In this document: positions 23,913-32,595 of the stretch, in pieces
Numbering within the stretch: the first letter of the stretch is position 1
Layout of the letters: every line of letters starts with the position of its first letter
Assembly (NCBI RefSeq): GCF_001423185.1
Contig: NZ_LMOB01000001.1
Location: 2,215,889 to 2,279,888, forward strand
Direction of reading: 5' to 3'
Origin: Plantibacter sp. Leaf314
Lineage (GTDB): Bacteria; Actinomycetota; Actinomycetes; Actinomycetales; Microbacteriaceae
DNA: 64,000 bases
Program-made: the position numbers and the translations under genes
Notes under the pieces: generated by a model
The model's input: only the letters and a program-made list of their open reading frames with translations
Told to the model about the DNA's origin: nothing
The model's database searches: none

Positions 23913-26513
23913 ATGCCCGAACACGCCCCCGAAGCATCCGACCCGTTCGTCCGCGTCCGGGGAGCCAACGAGAACAACCTCCGCAACGTGGACGTCGACG
24001 TCCCCCGCGACGCGATCGTCGCCTTCACGGGCGTCTCCGGTTCCGGGAAGTCGTCCCTCGCGTTCGGGACCATCTTCACCGAGGCGCAGCGCCGGTACCT
24101 GGAGTCCGTCGCCCCCTACGCCCGGCGACTGATCCAGCAGGGCCACGACCCGCACGTCGACTCCATCTCGGGTCTTCCGCCGGCGGTCGCCCTGCAGCAG
24201 CGCCGCGGTGCCCCCAGCTCACGCTCCAGCGTCGGCACCGTCACCACGCTCTCGAACTCCCTCCGCATGCTCTTCTCGCGCGCCGGCACCTTCCCCGAGG
24301 GCTTCACGACCCGGCTCGACTCCGACGCGTTCTCCCCGAACACCGCCGTCGGCGCCTGCCCCGAGTGCCACGGCATCGGCGTCGCGCACACGGTCACGGA
24401 GGACTCCCTCGTGCCCGACCCGTCGCTCAGCATCCGCGAGGGCGCGATCGCCGCCTGGCCCGGAGCCTGGCAGGCGAAGAACCTCCGCGACATCACCATC
24501 GCGCTCGGCTACGACGTCGACCGGCCGTGGCGCGAGCTCGATCAGGAGGACCGCGACTGGATCCTCTTCACCGAGGAGCAGCCGGTGGTGCAGATCACCC
24601 CGCAACGCGACCGGGTCGCGAAGCCGTACAACGGCATGTTCTGGAGCGCCAAGCAGTACGTCTTCCACACCCTCTCCGACTCCAAGAGCCAGATGATGCG
24701 GAACAAGGTGCTGCAGTTCGTCCGCTCCGGCCCCTGCCCGCTGTGCCACGGCACCGGGCTCCGCCGTGAGGCCCTGGCCGTCACCTTCGCCGGCCGGACC
24801 ATCGCCGAGCTCAACGCCCTCCCGATGACGGAACTCGCCGAGGTCATCCGGCCGACGACCGAGCTGACCGACGCCGCACCGGCGCTCCCGACGACACTCT
24901 CCGGCGAGCGCACCGACGTGGCCGTCGCCATCACGACCGACCTCCTCGCGCGCATCGGGGTCCTCACCGACCTCGGCCTCGGCTATCTGGGGCTCGGCCG
25001 GGTGACGACGACGTTGTCCCCGGGTGAGATGCAGCGACTCCGACTGGCGACCCAGCTGCGGTCCGGGCTCTTCGGGGTCGTCTACGTGCTCGACGAGCCG
25101 TCGGCGGGCCTCCACCCGGCCGATGCTGAGCCCCTGCTCGACGTGCTGGAGCAGCTCAAACGCTCGGGCAACTCGGTGTACGTCGTCGAGCACAACATGG
25201 ACGTCGTCCGGAACGCCGACTGGATCGTCGACGTCGGACCGGGTGCCGGCGAGGGCGGCGGCGAGGTGCTCTACAGCGGTGCGGTCTCAGGGCTCGCCGA
25301 CGTCGAGGCCTCGGCGACGCGTCCCTTCCTCTTCCCCGAAGCGGCCGGGTCGGCCGACGCTCGTCGTGCGCTGCGGGAACCGCGCGGATGGCTGAAGGTC
25401 GAGGGCATCAGCCTGCACAACCTCGCCGGTGTCGACGCGGAGATCCCCCTGGGCACCTTCGTGGCGGTTACGGGCGTCTCGGGTTCCGGTAAGTCGACGC
25501 TCGTGAGCCGGGTCCTCCGCGACGTCGTCCGGGACCACCTGCGCGCAGGCGGCGACCGTGACGACGTACTCGACGAGGACGACGCGACGGACGAGCCGGA
25601 TGCGACCGGCGCCGGTCTGGCCGAGGCGACCGTCCCGGACGGGCACGCTGACACCCTGTCCGTCCGCCGCACGACGGGCCTCGAGCACATCGACCGCCTC
25701 GTGCGGGTGGACCAGAAGCCGATCGGACGCACGCCGCGCTCGAACCTCGCGACCTACACCGGACTCTTCGACGCCGTCCGCGCGGCCTTCGCCGCAACGG
25801 ACCTGGCCCGCGAGCGCGGCTACTCGGCCGGCCGGTTCTCGTTCAACGTCGCGGGCGGCCGCTGCGAGACCTGTCTCGGTGAGGGCTTCGTCTCCGTCGA
25901 ACTCCTGTTCCTCCCCGGTAGCTACGGCAAGTGCCCGACCTGTGGTGGCGCGCGTTACAACGCGGAGACGCTCGAGGTCACCTACGACGGGAAGTCGATC
26001 GCCGACGTGCTCGCGCTGACCGTGGAGCAGGCGGCGGACTTCCTCGCGTCCGTTCCGGCGGCGGCACGGAGCCTCCGCACCCTGCTCGAGGTCGGCCTCG
26101 GGTATCTGCGGCTCGGCCAGCCGGCCACCGAACTGTCGGGCGGCGAAGCGCAGCGCATCAAGCTCGCGACGGAACTGCAGCGGGTGCGCCGCGGGCACAC
26201 CCTCTACCTCCTGGACGAGCCGACGACCGGTCTGCACCCGTCCGACGTCCGTCGCCTGCTCGCGCAGTTGAACGCGCTCGTCGACTCCGGTGACACCGTC
26301 GTCGTGGTCGAGCACGAGATGGACGTCGTCGCCGCGGCGGACTGGGTCATCGACCTCGGGCCGTCCGGAGGTGACGCGGGCGGACGGATCGTCTCCGCCG
26401 GCACACCGGACACCCTCGCCGCGGACCCGGCCAGTCGGACGGCGCCGTACCTCGCGAAACGGTTGGCGCTCCTCGGCGAGGCACCGTCGCCCGAGGACAC
26501 CTCGGCAGGATGA
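23913..26513 (+). CDS. UvrA-like excinuclease ATPase (UvrA2 class)
   Basis: An 866-residue UvrA paralogue with two ABC ATPase modules. Walker A motifs are TGVSGSGKSS (near residue 40) and TGVSGSGKST (near 525). Zinc-binding CxxC pairs appear in CPECHGIG, CPLCHGTG, CETCLGEG and CPTCGG. Signatures are LSPGEMQRLRLATQL, with Pro for the second Gly, and LSGGEAQRIKLATEL. It is about 80-100 residues shorter than housekeeping UvrA; the region after the first Walker A is compact, which fits loss of the UvrB-binding domain. UvrA2 proteins are linked to DNA damage or drug tolerance without UvrB. No uvrB or uvrC lies nearby. Confidence 0.88.
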   Translation: MPEHAPEASDPFVRVRGANENNLRNVDVDVPRDAIVAFTGVSGSGKSSLAFGTIFTEAQRRYLESVAPYARRLIQQGHDPHVDSISGLPPAVALQQRRGAPSSRSSVGTVTTLSNSLRMLFSRAGTFPEGFTTRLDSDAFSPNTAVGACPECHGIGVAHTVTEDSLVPDPSLSIREGAIAAWPGAWQAKNLRDITIALGYDVDRPWRELDQEDRDWILFTEEQPVVQITPQRDRVAKPYNGMFWSAKQYVFHTLSDSKSQMMRNKVLQFVRSGPCPLCHGTGLRREALAVTFAGRTIAELNALPMTELAEVIRPTTELTDAAPALPTTLSGERTDVAVAITTDLLARIGVLTDLGLGYLGLGRVTTTLSPGEMQRLRLATQLRSGLFGVVYVLDEPSAGLHPADAEPLLDVLEQLKRSGNSVYVVEHNMDVVRNADWIVDVGPGAGEGGGEVLYSGAVSGLADVEASATRPFLFPEAAGSADARRALREPRGWLKVEGISLHNLAGVDAEIPLGTFVAVTGVSGSGKSTLVSRVLRDVVRDHLRAGGDRDDVLDEDDATDEPDATGAGLAEATVPDGHADTLSVRRTTGLEHIDRLVRVDQKPIGRTPRSNLATYTGLFDAVRAAFAATDLARERGYSAGRFSFNVAGGRCETCLGEGFVSVELLFLPGSYGKCPTCGGARYNAETLEVTYDGKSIADVLALTVEQAADFLASVPAAARSLRTLLEVGLGYLRLGQPATELSGGEAQRIKLATELQRVRRGHTLYLLDEPTTGLHPSDVRRLLAQLNALVDSGDTVVVVEHEMDVVAAADWVIDLGPSGGDAGGRIVSAGTPDTLAADPASRTAPYLAKRLALLGEAPSPEDTSAG

Positions 26514-26535
26514 CGCCCCGGCGTCGTCGAGCGCC

Positions 26536-26541
26536 TAGCGT
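26536..26541 (+). promoter_or_regulatory. -10 box of leaderless membrane protein gene
   Basis: TAGCGT, 7 bases before the ATG at 26549. GGAG between the two could alternatively act as a weak ribosome site. Confidence 0.35.
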
Positions 26542-26548
26542 GGAGTCC

Positions 26549-27091
26549 ATGCAGACGCCCGACGCACGCCGCGACCTCCGCCCGCAGCGCATCGCCGTGA
26601 TCGTATGGGCGGTCGCCGCGACGGTGATGCTCGTGCTCGCCCCCATCGAGGAACTCATCTGGGCGCCGCTCGCGATGACGGACGACTCGTACGGCCTCGA
26701 GGCGATCTACGGCGTCTTCAGCCCGACCGCCTTGGCCGTCGGTCTCGTCGGCGTCGCGATCGCGTTCCTCCTCGGCCTCACCGCCATCCTGGTGTTCACG
26801 TCCTTCGGATGGCGCGGGCGCCTCGGCACCCACTGGGTCCATGTCGCGACCCTCGGATCGATGCTCGTCTGGCTGGGGCTCCTGGCCATGTTCTTCGCCG
26901 GTTTCGGGGTCGGGAACACCGTGTCGGACGAGATCCCGCCGTACATCGGCCGATCGTCGTCGGTGGGCGAACTCCTCCAGATGCTCGCCTTCGCAGCCTT
27001 CCTGACGACCGTCGTCGGCGCGATCGCCTCGCTCGTCCTCGCGTTCCGCTCAGCGGGGGTCGCGCGCCGTGCATGGCACGCCTCCCAGTGA
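26549..27091 (+). CDS. four-helix membrane protein, function unknown
   Basis: A 180-residue integral membrane protein that I do not recognise. Four hydrophobic segments are visible at about residues 14-36, 56-82, 97-120 and 140-165, with a short soluble loop (DEIPPYIGRSSS) before the last. No enzymatic motif is seen. The ATG at 26549 is preferred to one at 26510 because the latter lies inside the end of the UvrA-like gene. It stands between that gene and a BLUF photoreceptor on the same strand; no functional link is evident. Confidence 0.7.
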   Translation: MQTPDARRDLRPQRIAVIVWAVAATVMLVLAPIEELIWAPLAMTDDSYGLEAIYGVFSPTALAVGLVGVAIAFLLGLTAILVFTSFGWRGRLGTHWVHVATLGSMLVWLGLLAMFFAGFGVGNTVSDEIPPYIGRSSSVGELLQMLAFAAFLTTVVGAIASLVLAFRSAGVARRAWHASQ

Positions 27092-27111
27092 CCTATTCGA
27101 CACCTGGCGTG

Positions 27112-27117
27112 TAAGGT
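27112..27117 (+). promoter_or_regulatory. -10 box before the BLUF gene
   Basis: TAAGGT, 8 bases before the ATG at 27126. The spacing is slightly long for a leaderless start and GGAG lies directly before the ATG, too close for normal ribosome binding. Confidence 0.35.
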
Positions 27118-27125
27118 CACGGAGT

Positions 27126-27596
27126 ATGACGCAGCCCGAACCCGCGTTGCTCTCCGTGACATACGTGAGCACCTCGTCCACCCCGCTGACCCGTCCCACC
27201 CTGGACGCGCTGCTCCGACAGTCGCGGGAGAACAACGAGCGCTCGGGCCTGACCGGGATGCTCGCCGTCAAGGCTGACGACTTCTTCCAGGTCATCGAGG
27301 GCCCTCCGGTGGTCGTCCAGCACGTGCTGAAGAAGCTGTGGGCGGACGCCAGACACCGCGACATGCGGATCCTGCTCGAAGAGGAGATCCCCTACCGCCG
27401 CTTCCCTGACTGGACGATGCGGTCCGAACGCCTCGCCGACTACCCCGACGGACCGATCCCCGGGGTCGACGAGCCCGGTGACGACCGCGAGGAGGTCGCC
27501 GCCAAACACCACCGCATCCGGGGCGTCGTCCGCTGGTTCCAACAGCGGGCCGCCCGCGCGGGCTCCGAACGCGACACCTCGTCGGCGTCGTCCTAG
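27126..27596 (+). CDS. BLUF-domain blue-light photoreceptor
   Basis: A 156-residue protein with one BLUF domain (about 8-100) that binds FAD and senses blue light. The key residues align exactly in spacing with AppA: Tyr13 (AppA Tyr21), Asn37 (Asn45), Gln55 (Gln63), Trp96 (Trp104) and Met98 (Met106). The helix segment NERSGLTGML and the strand DDFFQVIEGP are typical. The remaining 50 residues are charged and lack an output enzyme domain, so it is a short BLUF that would signal through a partner. It is divergent in context from moaD on the opposite strand; no partner gene is obvious. Confidence 0.88.
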   Translation: MTQPEPALLSVTYVSTSSTPLTRPTLDALLRQSRENNERSGLTGMLAVKADDFFQVIEGPPVVVQHVLKKLWADARHRDMRILLEEEIPYRRFPDWTMRSERLADYPDGPIPGVDEPGDDREEVAAKHHRIRGVVRWFQQRAARAGSERDTSSASS

Positions 27597-27609
27597 CGGC
27601 GTCGCCCTC

Positions 27610-27867
27610 TTAGCCGCCGGCGAACGGCGGCAGGACGTCCACGCGTGCACCGAGCGGACGTTCGTCGTCGCGGCTGACGACCCCGTCCACGAGGAACGAC
27701 CCTGAGGCGAGCACCCGCACCATCGCGTCGCCGTAGCGCTCCGACAGCACCGTCTTCAGCTGGCCCACCGTCGCCACCGCGGGGAGGGACTCCTCCGGCA
27801 CACCGGCGGCCTCCTCGGCCGCGGCGAAGTAGCGGACGAGCACCTGCTGGGTCGTCGTCTCAGCCAC
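27610..27867 (-). CDS. moaD: molybdopterin synthase sulfur carrier subunit MoaD
   Basis: An 85-residue ubiquitin-fold MoaD ending in PPFAGG; the C-terminal di-glycine is thiocarboxylated by MoeB/rhodanese and donates sulfur in molybdopterin synthase with Moa[16 protein letters not shown] near the N-terminus and [11 protein letters not shown] at the end are the family hallmarks. The start overlaps the moaA stop by 8 bases, so the two are coupled. It converges with the BLUF gene. Confidence 0.92.
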   Translation of the reverse strand: MAETTTQQVLVRYFAAAEEAAGVPEESLPAVATVGQLKTVLSERYGDAMVRVLASGSFLVDGVVSRDDERPLGARVDVLPPFAGG

Positions 27868-28927
27868 CGATCGCCCCCATGCTCCGCTCCGGGCGGACGA
27901 AGTCGGCCGACGCGATGCGGTGTCCGGCCTGCTTGTGCCACATGGCGGCGCGCCAGCGGTCGGCGATCTCGACGTCCTCGACGCCCGAGCGCAGCATGCC
28001 GCGGAGGTCGGTCTCGTCGTCGCCGAACAGGCACGACCGGATCGTGCCCTCTGCGGTGAGCCGCGTGCGGTCGCAGTCGTCGCAGAACGAGCGCGTGACC
28101 GAGGCGATGATGCCCACCGTCGCCGGGCCGCCGTCGACGAGCCACTCCTCGGCCGGAGCCGACGGGTCCTCGCGGTGCGGGGCCGTCAGCGTGAAGCGCG
28201 AGCCGAGCACGTCGAGCAGCTCGGCCGCGTCGACCATGTTCTCGCGCACCCATTGCTCGTCGGCGTCGAGCGGCATCTGCTCGATGAACCGGAGGCGGCA
28301 CCCGTTCTCGATGGCCCAGGACAGCAGGGCGACCGCACCGTCGAGGGTGTCGCGCATGAGGACCGCGTTGATCTTCAGCGGCGTCAACCCGGCCCGCTTG
28401 GCGGCCTCGATCCCGGCGAGTACCGCCGGGAGACGGTCGCGACGGGTGAGCCGCGCGAAGTGGTCACGGTCGACGGTGTCGAGCGAGATGTTCACGCGGG
28501 TGAGCCCGGCGGCGACGAGTTCGTCGACCCGCTTGTCGAGGCCGATGCCGTTCGTGGTCATGGAGATCGACGCGTCGCCGGCGACGGCGGAACTGCGGGA
28601 GATGATCTCGGCGAGGTCGGGGCGCATGAGCGGCTCGCCACCGGTGAAGCGGATGTCGTGCACCCCGAGGTCGCGGACGGCGATCTCGACGAGGCGACCG
28701 ATCTCCGTCGGCGTGAGGAGGTCCTCGCGGGCGATCGCCGGGAGCCCCTGCTCCGGCATGCAGTAGGTGCACCGCAGGGAGCACTTCTCGGTGATCGACA
28801 CCCGGAGGTCGCGGGCGACGCGTCCGAAGCGGTCGATGAGGCCGTCGACGTCGGGGCGTCCGGCAGCGTCCGGGATGCGCCTGAGTGGCGACCCGATACG
28901 AGGGATTCCGAGCCCGACTGCGGTCAT
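27860..28927 (-). CDS. moaA: GTP 3',8-cyclase MoaA
   Basis: A 355-residue radical SAM enzyme catalysing the first step of molybdenum cofactor synthesis from GTP. The N-terminal [4Fe-4S] motif is [14 protein letters not shown] (CxxxCxxC) near residue 45. The second cluster is formed by [20 protein letters not shown] near residue 280, and the C-terminus ends MGAIGG with the conserved di-glycine. The ATG at 28927 lies 6 bases after TAGCCT, fitting a leaderless start; the GTG one codon upstream is too close to that box. It forms an operon with moaD and diverges from the membrane molybdoenzyme. Confidence 0.93.
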   Translation of the reverse strand: MTAVGLGIPRIGSPLRRIPDAAGRPDVDGLIDRFGRVARDLRVSITEKCSLRCTYCMPEQGLPAIAREDLLTPTEIGRLVEIAVRDLGVHDIRFTGGEPLMRPDLAEIISRSSAVAGDASISMTTNGIGLDKRVDELVAAGLTRVNISLDTVDRDHFARLTRRDRLPAVLAGIEAAKRAGLTPLKINAVLMRDTLDGAVALLSWAIENGCRLRFIEQMPLDADEQWVRENMVDAAELLDVLGSRFTLTAPHREDPSAPAEEWLVDGGPATVGIIASVTRSFCDDCDRTRLTAEGTIRSCLFGDDETDLRGMLRSGVEDVEIADRWRAAMWHKQAGHRIASADFVRPERSMGAIGG

Positions 28928-28933
28928 CACCCC

Positions 28934-28939
28934 AGGCTA
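28934..28939 (-). promoter_or_regulatory. -10 box of leaderless moaA
   Basis: TAGCCT on the minus strand, 6 bases before the ATG at 28927. Confidence 0.45.
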
Positions 28940-29004
28940 CGGGCACGAACGCCCGAGTCACCCCTCTAGCGCCGGTTCCGGGAGGAATGTCCAGCGGGCG
29001 CGCG

Positions 29005-29010
29005 TAGCAT
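29005..29010 (+). promoter_or_regulatory. -10 box of leaderless sulfite-oxidase-like gene
   Basis: TAGCAT, 7 bases before the ATG at 29018. It overlaps the alternative ATG at 29009, which would therefore be untranscribed. Confidence 0.45.
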
Positions 29011-29017
29011 GACGGGC

Positions 29018-30583
29018 ATGGAGCCTCGCCGTCGTACCCTGCTCGCCGGCGCGTCCGGCATCGTCGCAGCCGTCGCCACCCTCGGGTCGGCCGAGGCCGT
29101 CGCAGCGTTCGTCGCACCGGCGAGTTCGCCGCTCCTCGCGGTCGGCTCCCTCGTCATCGACCTCGTGCCCGGCTGGGTGAAGGACCTCGTCATCGCCCTG
29201 TTCGGCACGAACGACAAGCTCGTGCTGCTCATCGTGCTCGGTGTCCTGGTCGCGGCACTCGCGGTCGGCATCGGTGTCCTCGAGGAGCGCCGCCCGGTCG
29301 TCGGCTGCCTCGCACTCGCGCTGGTCGGCGGGGTCGCGGTCGTCGCGGCGATCACCCGGGCCGACGCCGGGCTCGACTGGGCGTTCCCGAGCATCGTCGG
29401 CACGGCGGTCGGCATCCTGATCCTGCGCCTCCTCGTGGCGCGCCTCCGCACCTGGGACGACGCGACCCTCACCGACGCCGCCCGCCCGGTCGTGGGCGCC
29501 TCCCGCGCAGAACTCCCCCGACGTTCGTTCCTCGTGCTCCTCGGCGGCACGGCCGTGGGCGCTCTCGTCGTGGGGGTCGGTGCCCGTGTGGCGTCGGCCG
29601 GAGCCGTCGCCGTGGAGACCATCCGGAAGGCCCTGAAGCTCCCGAAGGCCGCCGTCGCCGCACCGCCGGTCCCGGCCGGAGCGGAACTCGGCATCGACGG
29701 GCTCACCCCAGTCGTGTCGGCCAACGACTCCTTCTACCGGATCGACACCGCCCTGCAGGTGCCGAACGTCGACCCCTCGACGTGGAGCCTCAAGATCACC
29801 GGCATGGTCGAGCAGGAGATCGAGATCGACTTCGCCGAGCTGCTGGCCCTCCCCCTGCAGGAGTCGATCATCACCCTGACCTGCGTCTCCAACCCCGTCG
29901 GCGGCGACCTCATCGGGAACGCCCTGTGGCTCGGCCACCCCATCCGCGAGCTGCTCGCGCGCGCCAAACCGCTGGCCGGTGCCGACATGGTCCTGTCCCG
30001 GAGCATCGACGGTTTCACCGCCGGGACCCCGCTCGAGGTGTTGCAGGATGTGAACCGCGACAGCCTCCTCGCCGTCGGGATGAACGGCGAACCGCTGCCC
30101 CTGCAGCACGGCTTCCCCGTGCGCATGGTCGTCCCCGGCCTCTACGGCTACGTCTCCGCCACGAAGTGGGTCGTCGAGCTCGAGGTCACCCGCTACGCCG
30201 ACGCCCGCGCCTACTGGACCGACCGCGGCTGGTCCGAGCGTGGGCCCATCAAGACGGAGTCGCGCATCGACGTCCCCCGCAACGGCGGGCGGGTCGCGGC
30301 CGGCACCGTCGCCGTCGCGGGCGTCGCGTGGGCACCGCACACCGGCGTCGAACGCGTCCAGGTGCGGATCGACGACGGCGACTGGGTCGACACGACCCTC
30401 GCGTCGGCCATCTCCGACGACACCTGGGTGCAGTGGGTGCTCGAGTGGGACGCCCCGGCCGGCGACCACACCATCGCCGTGCGGGCCACCGACGCGAGCG
30501 GGAAGACCCAGAGCGAGACCCCTGTCGACGTGGTCCCGAACGGAGCCGAAGGCTGGCACACCATCACGGTGGGCGTGGACTGA
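29018..30583 (+). CDS. membrane-anchored sulfite-oxidase-like molybdopterin oxidoreductase
   Basis: A 521-residue molybdoenzyme. A membrane region with about four hydrophobic segments (residues 5-145) precedes an internal Tat-like motif LPRRSFLVLLGG (near 168). Next comes the molybdopterin domain, with the molybdenum-ligand cysteine in ITLTCVSNPVGGDL near residue 290. A C-terminal immunoglobulin-like dimerisation domain (about 410-521) ends TITVGVD. The catalytic part should lie outside the membrane. It has no haem domain, so an unknown electron partner is needed. It diverges from moaA-moaD, so cofactor supply and enzyme are neighbours. The substrate could be sulfite or another S- or N-oxide (unproven). 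Confidence 0.85.
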   Translation: MEPRRRTLLAGASGIVAAVATLGSAEAVAAFVAPASSPLLAVGSLVIDLVPGWVKDLVIALFGTNDKLVLLIVLGVLVAALAVGIGVLEERRPVVGCLALALVGGVAVVAAITRADAGLDWAFPSIVGTAVGILILRLLVARLRTWDDATLTDAARPVVGASRAELPRRSFLVLLGGTAVGALVVGVGARVASAGAVAVETIRKALKLPKAAVAAPPVPAGAELGIDGLTPVVSANDSFYRIDTALQVPNVDPSTWSLKITGMVEQEIEIDFAELLALPLQESIITLTCVSNPVGGDLIGNALWLGHPIRELLARAKPLAGADMVLSRSIDGFTAGTPLEVLQDVNRDSLLAVGMNGEPLPLQHGFPVRMVVPGLYGYVSATKWVVELEVTRYADARAYWTDRGWSERGPIKTESRIDVPRNGGRVAAGTVAVAGVAWAPHTGVERVQVRIDDGDWVDTTLASAISDDTWVQWVLEWDAPAGDHTIAVRATDASGKTQSETPVDVVPNGAEGWHTITVGVD

Positions 30584-30856
30584 GCCGAGCCGCTCGAACC
30601 CGGTCGATTCGCGGGCTGGGCATCTGGAATATATGCTGGACCGTCGCTCGCTGATCGGTGGTCGCGTCGGCGTTGATCACGATTCCGAACCAGGACACCC
30701 CGGTGTCACCGGCTCGGAGTATCGTCACACGGGCACCACCCTCTCCCGCCGACCGAGCATCGCCGGGAGCACTGGCGTGCTCGCCAGGCCGGCTCCACCT
30801 CTCCTCCGTCCGCACGCCCTCCCGCGCACCGGACACGAATCGTCAAAGGACCTCAC
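30584..30856. other. intergenic region before ABC exporter, no gene seen
   Basis: 273 bases without a convincing coding frame; the open frames here are shadows. An AT-rich AATATAT at 30628-30634 may be part of a promoter for the exporter operon. No clear operator palindrome was found. Confidence 0.4.
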
Positions 30857-32593
30857 ATGGCCCTCCTCGCCCTCGCGCTCCGACACGCCAAGCCGTACGC
30901 GGCGTGGGTCGTCGCGGTCTTCGTGCTGCAGCTCGTCTCCACGATCGCGGCCCTCTACCTCCCCAGCCTGAACGCCCAGATCATCGATCAGGGCGTCTCG
31001 CGGGGCGACACCGACTTCATCTGGTCCACGGGCATGACGATGTTGATCGTCTGCCTGGTCCAGGTGGCCGCGGCCATCGGCGGCGTCTACTTCGGCGCAC
31101 GCACCGCGATGGCGATCGGCCGCGACCTGCGCCGCGAGTTCTACCGCAAGGTCGACTCGCTCGGCGCGCTCGAAATCAGCGGCTTCGGCAGCGCGACGCT
31201 CATCACCCGCGGCACGAACGACGTGCAGCAGGTGCAGATGCTCGTGCTCATGACCCTCAACTTCATGGTGTCCGCGCCGATCATGTGCGTCGGTGGCATC
31301 ATCATGGCCCTCCGCGAGGACGCCGGGCTCTCCTGGCTCGTGTGGGTGTCGGTACCCGTACTGTTCATCATCGTCGGGTTCCTCGTCTACCTGCTCATGC
31401 CCCTGTTCCGGCAGATGCAGGACCGCATCGACGGCATCAACAGCGTGCTGCGCGAGCAGATCATCGGCATCCGCGTCGTCCGCGCCTTCGTCCGCGAGCC
31501 GTTCGAGTCGGAGCGCTACAACCGGGCCAACGAGTCCCTCACCCGGGTGTCCGTCAAGGTCGGCAACATCTTCGTGCTCATGTTCCCCGTCATCATGATG
31601 GTCCTGCACCTCGCCACCGCGGCCGTGCTGTGGTTCGGCGGCCACCGGGTGGACGCCGGGCAGATGCAGGTCGGCTCGCTCACCGCCTTCCTCCAGTACC
31701 TGCTCCAGATCCTCACCTCGGTGATGATGGGCGTCTTCATGGTGATGATGATCCCGCGCGCCGTCGTCTGCGCCGAGCGCATCCAGAGCGTCCTCGACAC
31801 CGAGCCGAGCCTCGCCGTCCCGACGAGCACCGACATCCGCGTGCCGTCCGTCGGTCGCGTCGAGTTCACCGGCGTCACCTTCGGGTACCCGGGGGCCGAG
31901 CGTCCCGTGCTGTCGAACATCACGTTCACGGCGGAACCCGGCAAGACCACCGCGATCGTCGGCTCCACCGGTTCCGGCAAGACGACGCTGCTGTCACTCA
32001 TCCCCCGCCTCTACGACCCGCAGCAGGGACACGTCACGATCGACGGCGTGCCCGTCTCGCAGCTCACCCGGCAGCAGATCGCCGGCGTGGTCGGCATCGT
32101 CCCGCAGAAGCCCTACCTCTTCTCGGGCACGATCGCGTCGAACCTCCGCTTCGGCCGCCCCGACGCCACCGACGAAGAGCTGTGGAGCGCACTCGACGTC
32201 GCCCAGGCCGAGGACTTCGTCCGCGCGAAGCCGAAGATGCTGAACGACGGCGTCGCGCAGGGCGGCACGAACGTGTCCGGAGGGCAACGACAGCGCCTCT
32301 GCATCGCTCGCGCGCTCGTCGCGAAGCCCCGCGTGTACCTGTTCGACGACTCCTTCTCGGCCCTCGACGTCTCGACCGACGCCCGCCTCCGCGCGGCCCT
32401 CGGGGAGAGCACCGCCGACGCGACGGTCATCATCGTCGCCCAGCGGATCGCCACGATCCGCGAGGCCGACCACATCATCGTCATGGACGACGGCGGCATC
32501 GTCGGCCGCGGCACCCACGACGACCTCATCGAATCCAACGAGACGTATCGCGAGATCGTCCAATCGCAGCTCGCTGTGGAAGGGGTGGCGTGA
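30857..32593 (+). CDS. ABC exporter half-transporter, degenerate ATP site subunit
   Basis: A 578-residue fusion of six membrane helices (about 1-320) and an ATPase domain (about 340-578), MDR type. Walker A GSTGSGKTT, Q-loop IVPQKPYLF and signature NVSGGQRQR are canonical. The residue after Walker B is Asp (LFDDSFSALD) instead of Glu, and the H-loop histidine is Gln (VAQRIAT). These changes mark the non-hydrolysing site of heterodimeric exporters. CAAAGGAC upstream of the ATG serves as ribosome site. It is coupled to the partner subunit downstream. The likely role is drug or lipid-like compound export; the substrate is unknown. Confidence 0.9.
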   Translation: MALLALALRHAKPYAAWVVAVFVLQLVSTIAALYLPSLNAQIIDQGVSRGDTDFIWSTGMTMLIVCLVQVAAAIGGVYFGARTAMAIGRDLRREFYRKVDSLGALEISGFGSATLITRGTNDVQQVQMLVLMTLNFMVSAPIMCVGGIIMALREDAGLSWLVWVSVPVLFIIVGFLVYLLMPLFRQMQDRIDGINSVLREQIIGIRVVRAFVREPFESERYNRANESLTRVSVKVGNIFVLMFPVIMMVLHLATAAVLWFGGHRVDAGQMQVGSLTAFLQYLLQILTSVMMGVFMVMMIPRAVVCAERIQSVLDTEPSLAVPTSTDIRVPSVGRVEFTGVTFGYPGAERPVLSNITFTAEPGKTTAIVGSTGSGKTTLLSLIPRLYDPQQGHVTIDGVPVSQLTRQQIAGVVGIVPQKPYLFSGTIASNLRFGRPDATDEELWSALDVAQAEDFVRAKPKMLNDGVAQGGTNVSGGQRQRLCIARALVAKPRVYLFDDSFSALDVSTDARLRAALGESTADATVIIVAQRIATIREADHIIVMDDGGIVGRGTHDDLIESNETYREIVQSQLAVEGVA

Positions 32594-32595
32594 TC

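Noticed and set aside
30658..32595. In-frame upstream extension of the second exporter subunit
   Set aside because: This part overlaps the first subunit in another frame and is Arg/Pro/His-rich. The real subunit starts near 32590-32596.
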